A stretch of 64,000 nt of DNA from CAWARU01 sp963805795 (GTDB lineage: Bacteria > Pseudomonadota > Gammaproteobacteria > UBA6186 > Azoamicaceae): NCBI GenBank assembly GCA_963805795.1, contig CAWDVG010000003.1, positions 62,001-126,000 on the forward strand. Reading direction: 5' to 3'. The position numbers and the translations under genes were made by a program. Below the pieces are notes generated by a model, which did not search any database, was not told the origin of the DNA, and saw only the letters and a program-made list of their open reading frames with translations. This document shows positions 10,442 to 20,000 of this stretch, piece by piece; position 1 is the stretch's first letter, and the number at the start of each line of letters is the position of its first letter.

Positions 10442-12313
10442 ATGGCAGCAACTACTGACGAACAAAGAAAAAAGCTTATAGAAGATGCGGGTGACTCGGC
10501 ATCGACTGTGACATCGACTGAATCTACGACTGCAGCTTCTACTGTGGTTGCTAGAAATCCTGCACAGAATATTGAATTGCTGACTATGCAGGAAGCCATG
10601 AAGCAGTCTTTAGGTCTGTCTTCATTGATCGGCTTAACTTTGCTGATCGGCACGGCTGGAAATTTTGGTACAACCATTATGCTTGCCCGTATTGATGATG
10701 AAGGAAAAAATTTGGCAGCTAGTAACCTTATTAATTCTTGTCAAAATATGGTTATGACCTCTTCATCTGCCATGATTTTTTCAGTGAGCACAAGTGTAAG
10801 CACAGAATTGGGTAGAGGTAATGTTAACAATATTGCGGCCATTTTTAGGAATGCAGCTTTATTCTCTTTACCCCTTGCAGGAACATCTTGCATATTATTA
10901 TTGAATTCGGGTCCCATTCTGAGTAAATTAGGAGAACCGCAAGATCTGGCAGATATTACTCAAGCGTATTTTGAAGGATATTCTTGGGGGATACCCGCTA
11001 TCTTATTACTGGGTGTAGAACAACAAATTGCCCTTGGAGGTTTCAATCTTTTGCCTGTCAATGTTATTAGTTTTATTAACGTAGGTTTAACTCTAAGCTT
11101 AGGTCATATCTTGATTAATGGGGACTTAGGTTCTCATCGCTTAAATGCTGCAGGTTTAGGACATGCTACATCCATCTCTGCCTGGCTAAGCTTGGGTGGA
11201 TTCACTTTATATTTAAAATATAGCGATCGCTTTGCTGCCCTTAACTTACTTAAGTTGCCCGATATTCTTGGTCATTATTTCAATAAAGAAATATTAACAG
11301 ATTTAATATCTTTAGGCATTCCTATCGGTATTCAGGTGGGCAGTGAATTTACGGGTTTGACCATATCAACAGCGATTATTGGTAGTGCACTTAAGCGTGA
11401 TGATCTAGCAGCGAATGAAATAGCAATGCAATATCTATTTCTTACAATTGTGCCCATTTTTGGTATTGGTCAAGCGAGCAACATATTAATAGGGCAAGCA
11501 CGCGGTCAAAATAACCATCATAACGTTCGAACTTTTTCAAAGGCTTGTCTTGTATTAGGTTTAGGGGCTTCTATGCTGGCTTTAACAATATTTACTTCAA
11601 TGCCTAAACAGTTAATGTCTCCTTTTATTCATGTGGATGATGCAGAAAATGCAGATGTGGTTAATACAACGCGTTATTTACTCGCTTTAAATGGAGCTAA
11701 TCAAGTATTTGATGCTTTAAGGGTGGTGGGCGCCGGTGCGCTTCAAGGTGGTTTTCGAGATACCCCATATTCAATGGGGGCAGGGATTCTGGGTATGTGT
11801 GTTGTCGCTGTTCCTGTAGGTTATGCCTTGGGATTGCCAGCAGGTTTGGGAGTTGCTGGTCTCTATATCGGTAGAGGGATTGGTATGTCAATAGGTGCTA
11901 CTGCAGTTTTAGGTCGTTTATATAGTAAACTTAAGGGGATGGTTGCGGGTGAAGGATACCAGGCATTATCTTCTGGGGCTGCATTAAATGCTGAAACACT
12001 AGGTACTCCAGCTGCTCCTGTTACTTCTGCTGTTGCTAGTACTACAACAACGAGAAATCATTCGCCAGATTCGACCCCTAAAGTTGTAGCTTCAGCAGGA
12101 AAAGCATCAAGAGAAAAAGATAAAGATGAAGCATTATACTTTAGCTACAAACCTTCTCCGTCTAGCACAGCTGCGAATACTGCTATAGCACCTGCTACTG
12201 CTGCTGCAGCATCTTCGAAAACAAGCCCTGGCAAAAAACCCGTCACTGCCACTACCCCTTCACAACCACAGTCAGAGCGGCAATCAAATAAAAGTCGATG
12301 CATTATTATGTAA
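10442..12313 (+). CDS. MATE-family efflux transporter with C-terminal CaaX box (RCIIM)
   Basis: 623 residues with about twelve hydrophobic segments between residues 55 and 500, in the pattern of MATE cation-coupled drug exporters (repeated small-residue helices, QASN and QARGQN segments after the central loop). The N-terminal 40 residues are Ser/Thr-rich and soluble. The C-terminal ~120 residues are low-complexity (Ala, Thr, Ser, Pro, Lys) and end in KSRCIIM, so the last four residues form a CaaX prenylation box with Met, the type favoured by farnesyltransferase. The MATE protein at 62248-63978 ends almost identically although the rest of its tail differs. Its place beside the PKS genes suggests product export; the CaaX box suggests instead, or as well, modification inside a eukaryotic host. 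A weak promoter match (TTGATA, 17 bases, TAAAGT) lies at 10382-10410. Family call is firm; substrate and location are inference. Confidence 0.88.
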   Translation: MAATTDEQRKKLIEDAGDSASTVTSTESTTAASTVVARNPAQNIELLTMQEAMKQSLGLSSLIGLTLLIGTAGNFGTTIMLARIDDEGKNLAASNLINSCQNMVMTSSSAMIFSVSTSVSTELGRGNVNNIAAIFRNAALFSLPLAGTSCILLLNSGPILSKLGEPQDLADITQAYFEGYSWGIPAILLLGVEQQIALGGFNLLPVNVISFINVGLTLSLGHILINGDLGSHRLNAAGLGHATSISAWLSLGGFTLYLKYSDRFAALNLLKLPDILGHYFNKEILTDLISLGIPIGIQVGSEFTGLTISTAIIGSALKRDDLAANEIAMQYLFLTIVPIFGIGQASNILIGQARGQNNHHNVRTFSKACLVLGLGASMLALTIFTSMPKQLMSPFIHVDDAENADVVNTTRYLLALNGANQVFDALRVVGAGALQGGFRDTPYSMGAGILGMCVVAVPVGYALGLPAGLGVAGLYIGRGIGMSIGATAVLGRLYSKLKGMVAGEGYQALSSGAALNAETLGTPAAPVTSAVASTTTTRNHSPDSTPKVVASAGKASREKDKDEALYFSYKPSPSSTAANTAIAPATAAAASSKTSPGKKPVTATTPSQPQSERQSNKSRCIIM

Positions 12314-12320
12314 CTTTTAA

Positions 12321-12340
12321 CTTTGGGTATATGCCCAAAG
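12321..12340. terminator. Short perfect hairpin after the MATE gene
   Basis: CTTTGGG and CCCAAAG form a 7-bp stem around TATATG, 7 bases past the MATE stop codon. No T-run follows directly, so termination is uncertain. The sequence also resembles two copies of the end of the palindromic repeat at 20721-20849 (TTTGGGTATA) placed head to head, and may be a remnant of that element. Confidence 0.35.
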
Positions 12341-12368
12341 CATTGGAATTAAAAATTAAATAAAAAAT

Positions 12369-12397
12369 TTGACATAGAAGTCGAAGTAAGTTATAAA
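12369..12397 (+). promoter_or_regulatory. Sigma-70-type promoter, TTGACA-17-TATAAA
   Basis: TTGACA at 12369-12374 and TATAAA at 12392-12397 with a 17-base spacer, close to the sigma-70 consensus. Transcription would begin near 12404, leaving a leader of about 130 bases before the ATG at 12533. Confidence 0.65.
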
Positions 12398-12403
12398 TGT
12401 TTA

Positions 12404-12510
12404 TGGTTTAGGGGAACGCCATAACTCACAAAAGATGAATTCATCCCCATATGAAGATCGACATTTTGAAACTATATAAATCTACAGCAATAGTGAGTTA
12501 GCTATTTTTT
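12404..12510 (+). ncRNA. Structured leader or small RNA candidate
   Basis: Between the strong promoter and the gene at 12533 there is an 8-bp inverted repeat, TAACTCAC at 12422-12429 with GTGAGTTA at 12493-12500, followed after two bases by a T-rich run (12503-12510). A second pairing is possible between GGGGA (12411-12415) and TCCCC (12444-12448), and a 12-base palindrome GATGAATTCATC sits at 12434-12445. This could be an attenuator or a ~105-nt RNA. No known family was recognised and the long loop makes the terminator weak. Confidence 0.25.
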
Positions 12511-12532
12511 CATATTTATATGGGAGTACAAG

Positions 12533-13138
12533 ATGCGCGAATCTACACAATCTCTGGTAAATGAACTAAAAATTAAAGCTTCCTTGCTATTTAAGAAAAT
12601 ACAACAGTTACTTCAAACAAAGGAAACCATAACAGATGATCCTGAGATGATAGCTGTTGTTTCTCGTCTTAAAAACTTGAGTTTTTTTTCTGAGAAGCCC
12701 CTGGAATTTATTTTGGCGCAATTTGAAAAAATTCAATTAAAACATTGTTTAAATGTTGTTGCCAAGGAAAATGGTTATCAAGATTGGGCAACATTAATCC
12801 AAGAATTAAGGCTAGGAAAAACTGGTCTATTACCTTCTAAGGTGATGTTCAAGGATAATGCAGATACTGAACTTTATCGCTATGGTTTCTCAGAGGCTAA
12901 TTTAAATGCATGGTACAATAGTTATGAAGATGCTCGCAATCACTTAAAACTACGTAAAAAAGGATATTTATTAGTTTATAAAAACCATTATTTTGTTTGT
13001 CAAGCACCCCACATAGAAGGGCTGGGTTTAGATCCAAAAGATCCTGATTGGGAAAAAATAGATTGGGATTGGGTGCACCCTAAAGATCCTGAAGCAAAGG
13101 CTAGGTTGCAACAAAAATTAAGAACTGGGAATGAATAG
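12533..13138 (+). CDS. Unrecognised protein of 201 residues
   Basis: I do not recognise a function. The N-terminal half is helical and lysine-rich and contains LKHCLNVVAKENGYQDW near residues 78-95, a pattern that loosely resembles a small helical motif found at the ends of some glyoxalase-superfamily proteins. The C-terminal half is rich in Trp, Asp and Pro (repeated DPxDWEKIDW and HPKDPEAKA segments near 165-190) and looks globular. No signal peptide or membrane segment is visible. GGGAG lies 5-10 bases before the ATG. It is followed after 12 bases by the GIY-YIG-like gene, so the two are probably co-transcribed from the promoter at 12369. The pair sits between PKS genes and may be unrelated to biosynthesis. 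Confidence 0.7.
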   Translation: MRESTQSLVNELKIKASLLFKKIQQLLQTKETITDDPEMIAVVSRLKNLSFFSEKPLEFILAQFEKIQLKHCLNVVAKENGYQDWATLIQELRLGKTGLLPSKVMFKDNADTELYRYGFSEANLNAWYNSYEDARNHLKLRKKGYLLVYKNHYFVCQAPHIEGLGLDPKDPDWEKIDWDWVHPKDPEAKARLQQKLRTGNE

Positions 13139-13150
13139 GGCTTAAGTGAC

Positions 13151-13501
13151 ATGAAAGAACAAGATAAAAAACTCCTTAGACGTACATATAAAGAAAATCC
13201 CCCAGACATGGGGGTTTTTATAATTCGTAATAAAATGAACGATAGATGTTTTGTGGGCAGTAGTCCAAATTTGCCTGGTATATTTAATAGAATTAAATTT
13301 GAATTGAAAATAGGAACACACAAAAATAAAAAGTTACAAGCAGATTGGAAAGAGTGGGGCCTAGAGAATTTTTCATTCGAAGTCATTGATATATTGGAGC
13401 GTAATCCAAATTTTGACATGAATTATGATTATTCCTCTGAATTGGCACAATTGCTTAATTTATGGCAAGAAGAATACCCTTTTACTTATTATAATGACTA
13501 A
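13151..13501 (+). CDS. GIY-YIG nuclease-fold small protein
   Basis: 116 residues. Residues 20-36 read GVFIIRN...CFVGSS, which fits the GIY...YIG core of the GIY-YIG fold in its degenerate GVY...FVG form. Residues 36-80 (LPGIFNRIKFELKIGTHKNKKLQADW) and the following ENFSFEVIDIL match the small stand-alone GIY-YIG-like family common in Firmicutes and some Proteobacteria, which is about the same length. The Arg expected after the YIG strand is not obvious (Asn-Arg near 45 is the nearest), so nuclease activity is doubtful. It lies 12 bases downstream of the 201-residue gene. Role unknown; not a recognised biosynthetic enzyme. Confidence 0.65.
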   Translation: MKEQDKKLLRRTYKENPPDMGVFIIRNKMNDRCFVGSSPNLPGIFNRIKFELKIGTHKNKKLQADWKEWGLENFSFEVIDILERNPNFDMNYDYSSELAQLLNLWQEEYPFTYYND

Positions 13502-13534
13502 TATCTATGAATGAGATCAACTTAACTAGGTCTT

Positions 13535-13569
13535 AAGGAGAAATGTATAAAGTATATTATTTTATTTGA
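13535..13569 (+). promoter_or_regulatory. Strong ribosome site with 8-codon ORF ahead of NRPS
   Basis: AAGGAG at 13535-13540 is followed by an ATG at 13543 that opens only eight codons (MYKVYYFI) and stops at TGA 13567-13569. That stop overlaps a TTG at 13566 in frame with the NRPS. The NRPS ATG at 13620 has only a poor ribosome site. This may be a coupling leader, or mark a frameshift at the true NRPS start. Confidence 0.4.
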
Positions 13570-13619
13570 GAAAGCAGTATAATTTTGCTCTCGAATACTA
13601 TGTATTATCGAGTAGGATT

Positions 13620-16600
13620 ATGGATCAGGTTGAAGAATTTGTTCAGGGAATACGAGGCTTTGGAATTGAGCTTTTTGTCAATGACAATAAACTCAAGATA
13701 AGGGGAGCTGAAGAGATTCTCACGGAGTCTACTCTTTCTTTTATCAGAGACAATAAACAAAATATTATTGAATTTTTACAATCTCAGAAGGATATAACTT
13801 ACAATCTTTCTTATGGACAATTATCGTTGTGGGCAAGTCATAAATTGGCTCCCCAATCATCCGCCTATAATATTTCGTGCATTGTGGAAACTAAATCAAG
13901 TTTTAACTTAGAGGTTTTTCAAAGGTCAGTAAAATTAATTATTAATCGTCATCCTATATTAAGAACAGTCTATCACTTAAAACAAAACCACCCCTTGCAA
14001 AAAATATTAAATGATATTGCTATTCCTATTAACATTGAAGAAAGTCATAATTTGAATCTGTCCGATTTGGATTCTTGGATAAAATGTCGAAGCGAAGCTT
14101 CCTTTGACTTAGAATCAGGACCCATGATCAGAATTTGTTATTTAAAAAATATAAAACATGGAGTTCAAACACAACATATTCTTTTATTTGTATTGCATCA
14201 TATAGCGTTTGACATGATTTCCTTGAATGTTTTTTTATCTGAACTTTCTATTATTTATTCAGCTCTATTATTAAATAAAAAGATATTACTTCCAACATTG
14301 AATTGCACTTATCACCAATATTCTGAGCAGCAAAAAAAAATATTGGCAAGCCCAATAGGGCAGAAGATGTTAAATTATTGGATGGAAGAACTAAAGGGGG
14401 AATTAAGTCCATTATTACTGCCGACTATCAAACCGAGGCCGCCAGTACAAACCTATCTAGGAGATAGCTTTAGTTCAAAGATCAATCATACACTTTGGCA
14501 TAAAATAATTGGGTATTGTCGCAGTCAATCGATAACTCCCTACGTATTTATGCTCACAGCTTATTATATTTTTTTATATCGATATACGGGTCAATCTGAT
14601 ATCATTGTGGGAACCCCCTCATCGGGTAGAGACAGTCAAGAAACGCAGAATATGATTGGTTATTTTGCTAATGTTCTGGCTTTAAGAAATAGCCTTTCAG
14701 GACAGGAAACGTTTGAAGACATCCTTAAAAAAACGCAGGGATTAACGAAACGGGCACTTGAAAATGCTCATATTCCATTCCCATATCTAATAGAAATGTT
14801 GCGACCAAAAAATGATCCTGCATTTCATCTCATTTTTAATGTTATGTTCAATTGGAATCAATCCTCTAAATTATTGGACAACTTGTTGGGGGATTCAAAT
14901 GAATTTATTTCAGGTCTAAGACTGGGAAATAATGGTGGATTTAGTCATGATATTATTTTAAATGTAGTAGATGAAACTGAACAATATGAAATAGTATGGA
15001 CATTTAATACGGATTTGTTCGATAAAAAAGTTATAGTAGGCATGCATGAACATTATGTCAATATTATTGAAGCAATAGTCAACAACCCTAGCATCGTTAT
15101 TGACACAATTAACCTGTTATCTGAAAGTGAAATTAAAGTAATTGAAACAGAGTGGAATCAACAAAGGTCTACGAACGATGTCACTTATTTTGGGTTGCAC
15201 CAAATTTTTGAAGAACAGGCTGAAAAGCATAGTCAAGCCATAGCCTTAGTTTTTCAAGATGAATTCATATCTTATCAGGTTTTGAATGAAAGGTCGAATC
15301 AATTTGCGCATTATTTAATGATGAAGGGGATAAACAACGAGTCTCTTGTTGTCATTACTATGGATCGTTCCATTGAACAAATCATTGCCATATTAGGAGT
15401 TTTAAAAACGGGCGCAGCCTATGTTCCGGTAGTGCCAAGTTATCCTAAGCAACGCATTAATATATTACTCAACAGCATAAAACCATCATTTGTTATTTCT
15501 CAGAAAATCTATAGGGCCTTATATGAAAATGAAGAAGTAGATTATTCAAAAATTTTTCTAGATGCAAATAATGATGACTTTTACAAAAATCAACCCATAA
15601 CCAATCCTGAAGCACCCTTAAAGGAAAAAAGTTTAGCCTATGTCATTTTTACTTCTGGCTCAACTGGAAAACCGAAAGGTGTTTCCATCGAACATCGAAG
15701 TGTTATTAATACCATTACTAGCGTGAATAATCTGTTTAATATTACCGAATCATCTAGTGTTTTAGGGTTGTCTGCTATTAATTTTGATTTGTCTGTTTTT
15801 GATATTTTTGGTGTTTTTGCAGCAGGCGGAAAGCTAGTTTTATTGCCCGAAGAGTATACGAAAGATCCCGGTTACTGGATTAAACTGATACAAGACCAAA
15901 ACATTACAGTATGGAACACGGTTCCGGCATTGATGCAAATGATGGTTGAATACATTCAAACCTCCGCCAATGATTTATCGAGCGCGCTACATTCTTTTAG
16001 AACAATCATGTTAAGTGGTGATTGGATCCCATTATCTTTGCCAGAAAAAATTCAATTGTACACTCATCCTGCCTGTGCTTTATACAGCCTGGGTGGAGCG
16101 ACAGAGGCTTCTATTTGGTCAATATATTATTCCATAAAATATGTTGATACAAAATGGAAAAGTATTCCCTATGGAAAAGCTTTGCCCAATCAATCCTTTT
16201 ATGTATTGAATGAAAGCCTCCAACATTGCCCAATAGGAGTAGTAGGAGATCTATTTATTGGTGGTGCAGGTTTAGCTCGGAACTATTTTAATGATATCGA
16301 AAAAACCAACAGTCATTTTATTTTTCACCCTACCTTAAAACAAAGATTATATAAAACTGGTGATATGGGTAGGTATTTTGAGAATGGCAATATTGAGTTT
16401 ATGGGGCGGAAAGATAATCAAGTGAAATTAATGGGTTTTAGAATTGAATTAGGTGAAATTGAATCGACATTGTCAAAACATCCATCGGTTACAAGGGCTA
16501 TAGCGATTATTCGTGAAGATATCCCGGGTCAAAAATATATTGCAGCCTATATAGAAACCATCGATGGAGATGAAAAGTTGTTAGCTGAAAAACTAATTCA

Positions 16601-17060
16601 CCATTGTAGTCTTCATCTTCCCAATTATATGATTCCAACCCAAATAGTAGTACTGAATGCGATACCATTAACTACAACTGGGAAGGTCGATATCAAAAAT
16701 TTGCCTCGGCCACTGTCTGCATCTAACATTTCCTGCGGTTTATCTGAACTGTCTTTTACAGAAAAAAGGCTATTTGATATTTGGATTTCTATTTTAAACC
16801 ATGAGTCTTTTGGTATAAACGATAGTTTTTTTTTAGTAGGGGGAAATTCGCTATTGGTAATTGCGATGCATAACAGCATAGAAAATAGTTTTAATACTAA
16901 AATCGCCATGGCTCAAATTTTTTCAAGCCCAACCATAAAATCACTGGCTCAAGTGCTTGATACTACGAAACCAGCAACTGTGCTTGAAGACAGTAAAAAA
17001 CGTTTTAGTAAAGTCACTAAAAGAACAGGTAAGTTAAAACCCGAGAAATCAATCATTTAA
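13620..17060 (+). CDS. NRPS module: TubC docking-C-A(Cys code)-T
   Basis: 1146 residues from ATG 13620, which places the N-terminal TubC-type docking domain (about 1-55) exactly at the start; a TTG at 13566 would add 18 residues. The condensation domain (about 62-480) has HHIAFDMIS, a normal HHxxxDxxS active site rather than a cyclisation motif. The adenylation domain (about 505-1010) has TSGSTGKPKG, and the specificity positions read D-L-F-N-L-S-L-I-W, one change (Y to F) from the cysteine code. The sequence after it (SLGGATEASIWS) is also typical of the Cys-activating clade. A carrier domain follows (GGNSLL near 1076). There is no epimerase, oxidase or thioesterase. The next PKS gene starts 12 bases downstream, so this cysteinyl unit is probably passed straight to that KS. 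Cys is expected to stay linear here because the C domain is not a Cy domain. Confidence 0.92.
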   Translation: MDQVEEFVQGIRGFGIELFVNDNKLKIRGAEEILTESTLSFIRDNKQNIIEFLQSQKDITYNLSYGQLSLWASHKLAPQSSAYNISCIVETKSSFNLEVFQRSVKLIINRHPILRTVYHLKQNHPLQKILNDIAIPINIEESHNLNLSDLDSWIKCRSEASFDLESGPMIRICYLKNIKHGVQTQHILLFVLHHIAFDMISLNVFLSELSIIYSALLLNKKILLPTLNCTYHQYSEQQKKILASPIGQKMLNYWMEELKGELSPLLLPTIKPRPPVQTYLGDSFSSKINHTLWHKIIGYCRSQSITPYVFMLTAYYIFLYRYTGQSDIIVGTPSSGRDSQETQNMIGYFANVLALRNSLSGQETFEDILKKTQGLTKRALENAHIPFPYLIEMLRPKNDPAFHLIFNVMFNWNQSSKLLDNLLGDSNEFISGLRLGNNGGFSHDIILNVVDETEQYEIVWTFNTDLFDKKVIVGMHEHYVNIIEAIVNNPSIVIDTINLLSESEIKVIETEWNQQRSTNDVTYFGLHQIFEEQAEKHSQAIALVFQDEFISYQVLNERSNQFAHYLMMKGINNESLVVITMDRSIEQIIAILGVLKTGAAYVPVVPSYPKQRINILLNSIKPSFVISQKIYRALYENEEVDYSKIFLDANNDDFYKNQPITNPEAPLKEKSLAYVIFTSGSTGKPKGVSIEHRSVINTITSVNNLFNITESSSVLGLSAINFDLSVFDIFGVFAAGGKLVLLPEEYTKDPGYWIKLIQDQNITVWNTVPALMQMMVEYIQTSANDLSSALHSFRTIMLSGDWIPLSLPEKIQLYTHPACALYSLGGATEASIWSIYYSIKYVDTKWKSIPYGKALPNQSFYVLNESLQHCPIGVVGDLFIGGAGLARNYFNDIEKTNSHFIFHPTLKQRLYKTGDMGRYFENGNIEFMGRKDNQVKLMGFRIELGEIESTLSKHPSVTRAIAIIREDIPGQKYIAAYIETIDGDEKLLAEKLIHHCSLHLPNYMIPTQIVVLNAIPLTTTGKVDIKNLPRPLSASNISCGLSELSFTEKRLFDIWISILNHESFGINDSFFLVGGNSLLVIAMHNSIENSFNTKIAMAQIFSSPTIKSLAQVLDTTKPATVLEDSKKRFSKVTKRTGKLKPEKSII

Positions 17061-17071
17061 GTGAGTGATCT

Positions 17072-20000
17072 ATGAGTTTGAACATGAATGAAAATGACAT
17101 TGCCATTATAGGTCTCGCTGCCCAGTTCCCAAAAAGCGGAGATATCCATGCGTTTTGGGAAAATCTTAAGGCTGGCAATAATTTAATTTCCTATTTTTCT
17201 ATAGAGGAGTTGGTTGAGGCTGGGCATGAAAGGAGGAGCTTAGAGCTTCCCGAATATGTTAGGGCGAAAGGACTTTTATCCGATATTGAAATGTTTGATT
17301 TTGAATTTTTCAAATTTTCTCAAATGGAAGCCAATATAACCGATCCACAGCATAGAGTTTTGCTAGAAACAACTTGGAAGGCATTAGAAAATGCCGGTTG
17401 CTGTGAAGAAAGAGAAGGAGAGCGTTTTGGAGTTTACGCAACATGCAATACTACGAACAGTTATTTATATATGCATTTATATAATAACCCAAACATATTG
17501 GAAACATTTGGTGGATACCAACTTTCATTGCATAATAACCCAGAGTTTTTAGCGACAAGACTTTCTTATACTTTAAATTTTACGGGACCATCGCTATTAA
17601 TTCACAGTGCTTGCTCGAGTTCTATTGCGACAGTTCACCAAGCTTGTCAAGGTCTCATAAATTATAGTTGTGATGTTGCAATTGCGGCCGCTGTTAATTG
17701 GAGTAGTCCACATAAAGCAGGATATTTATACCAGAATGGTATGATACTCTCTCCAGATGGTGTTTGTAGACCTTTTGATAAAGATGCTGCCGGCACAGTC
17801 CCCGGAGATGGCGTAGGGGTAGTGATACTAAAACGTTTAAGCGATGCCATTCAAGATAGAAATCATATTTATGCTGTTGTTAAGGGGGTATCTATAAATA
17901 ATGATGGTGCAGAAAAAATGAGTTTTGCATCGCCGAGTGTAGCAGGACAAGCTCAAGCCATTTCTGATGCCTTAGCCATAGCCAATGTTGAGGTGGATGA
18001 TATTGACTATATCGAGACTCACGGGACTGCAACCCATTTAGGAGATCCAATTGAAATCATAGCCTTGCAAGAATTGTATCAAAAAAGAAAAAAACAAAAA
18101 CCTCTTTGCGTTCTGGGTTCTGTGAAAAGTAATATGGGTCATTTAGATGTTGCTGCAGGCATGGCGGGACTCATTAAAACAATATTAGTTTTACATCATC
18201 GGGAAATACCTCCTACAATCCATTTTAAAACTTTCAATTCAAACATTGATTTCAGTCATGTTAATTTTGAAATCAATACGGCTATTAAAACTTGGCCAGA
18301 GGATGCAAAGGCAAGATGTGCAGCAGTCAGTTCATTTGGTGTTGGAGGAACCAATACGCATATTATTCTGGAGGAATATAAATCATATAGAAATCTTGGT
18401 AATAAAGTCGAATCTTACTTATTTCCTATTTCTGCGTTGGGTGAAAATGCTTTACGAGAAATGATCTCTAATCTGATTCTTTTCTTGAGGGAAAACGAAT
18501 CAATCCCTATTGATGATGTGGCTTATACATTACAGGTGGGGCGCAAGCAATTAGCGAATAGAAGATGTTTTCTTGCCAGAAATAAAGCAGAGCTCATTGA
18601 AAAGTTAGAGGCATGTTTAACAACGGCTCATCTCGACGATAATAGTTCTTTAGATGCAAAAAATCAAAATGAAAAAATATCGCTATTGTCTGAGAATTTT
18701 ATCAATTTTTTTGAGTCTTTTGATTTGCAAAAACAAGACCTAGTAAAAGGTAATGATCCCAACAACTCATCTAGAGCTGCATTGTTTATAAAATCGTGGG
18801 AAAATGGAATAAATTTTAATTTTATTGCTGCCAATAAAGCTATTGCCTCTACAAACCATATTGTACTACTCCCCACTTACCCTTTTCAAAAAAAATCCTG
18901 TTGGATATTACCTACAAAAAAAATAACGCCCGTTCAGGAAAAAGTAACATTTGAAGACTGGTACACTGCACCTGTCTGGGCTTTAAGCCCTCTTGTCAGT
19001 AGTGTTGAAAAAAATATTAAGAATGTTCTTCTAGTTTCAGAACTCTATAGTGATGTTGAAACATTTGTGAATGAATTAAAACTTTTATCGATTAATGTCA
19101 AGGTAGTTTCTCATGGAATTTTTTCCGTTCACGACAGGGAAGACCATTCCCTCTTAGATATTCATAGTGAAGTTGAATGGCTAGAATTCTCTAAAAAATT
19201 ATTATCTTTGCATTGGGTGCCAGATCATATTCTATATTTTTTAGAACCCTCTGAAATCAATTACAATTATGGTTATCATCAGATTTTGAAATTTTTCAAG
19301 GGGGTGCATAAATATTGGGACAGTAAATTATGTCAGCTTTTTATTATTACAAGCCAATTGTATGCATTAGAATCACAAGAATGGATTCATCAAAATTTAT
19401 CAACCGTAGAAGGATTTTCTACTGTTCTCAGTCAAGAGTTTCCTATGTGGCTTTGTAAATTAATTAATATAAGAAAGACAGCTAGTCATCCCTGGGCCAA
19501 ATGTTTATTAAATGAAATGATGAATATTAATAATGACTATAAAATTTGTTATTTGAACGAAAATCGTTACGCGCTTGAATATAAAATTGTGAATCCAGTG
19601 TATCAAGATTCAAAAAACCCTATTATTCATGCCGGTGGAACATATTACATAACGGGTGGCCTAGGGAATTTAGGTCTTATTATGGCAGAGTATCTTGCCA
19701 AACATGCGAATTGCAATATTATACTAGTAGGCCGAACTGATTTTCCCGCTCGGGATACTTGGTTAAGTATAATCAATGACCCGAAATCAAACGTAAAACT
19801 TAAAAATCAATTAAATACAATAAAAAAAATAGAAGGCTTAGGCTCACAAGTTTATATTGAGAAACTGGATATCTCAGAGCAGCAAGAAGTTGAACAATCC
19901 ATGTGCTTATTGAAAGAGAAAGGTTTAATAATACGTGGGATCATTCATGCTGCCGGAAATGTGAATGCAAATAGTATGCTGGGCATAAACGAAATAAATT

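Noticed and set aside
13620..17060. Thiazoline formation by the Cys module of the 13620 gene
   Set aside because: Its condensation domain has HHxxxDxxS and not the DxxxxDxxS of cyclisation domains, and there is no oxidase insertion.
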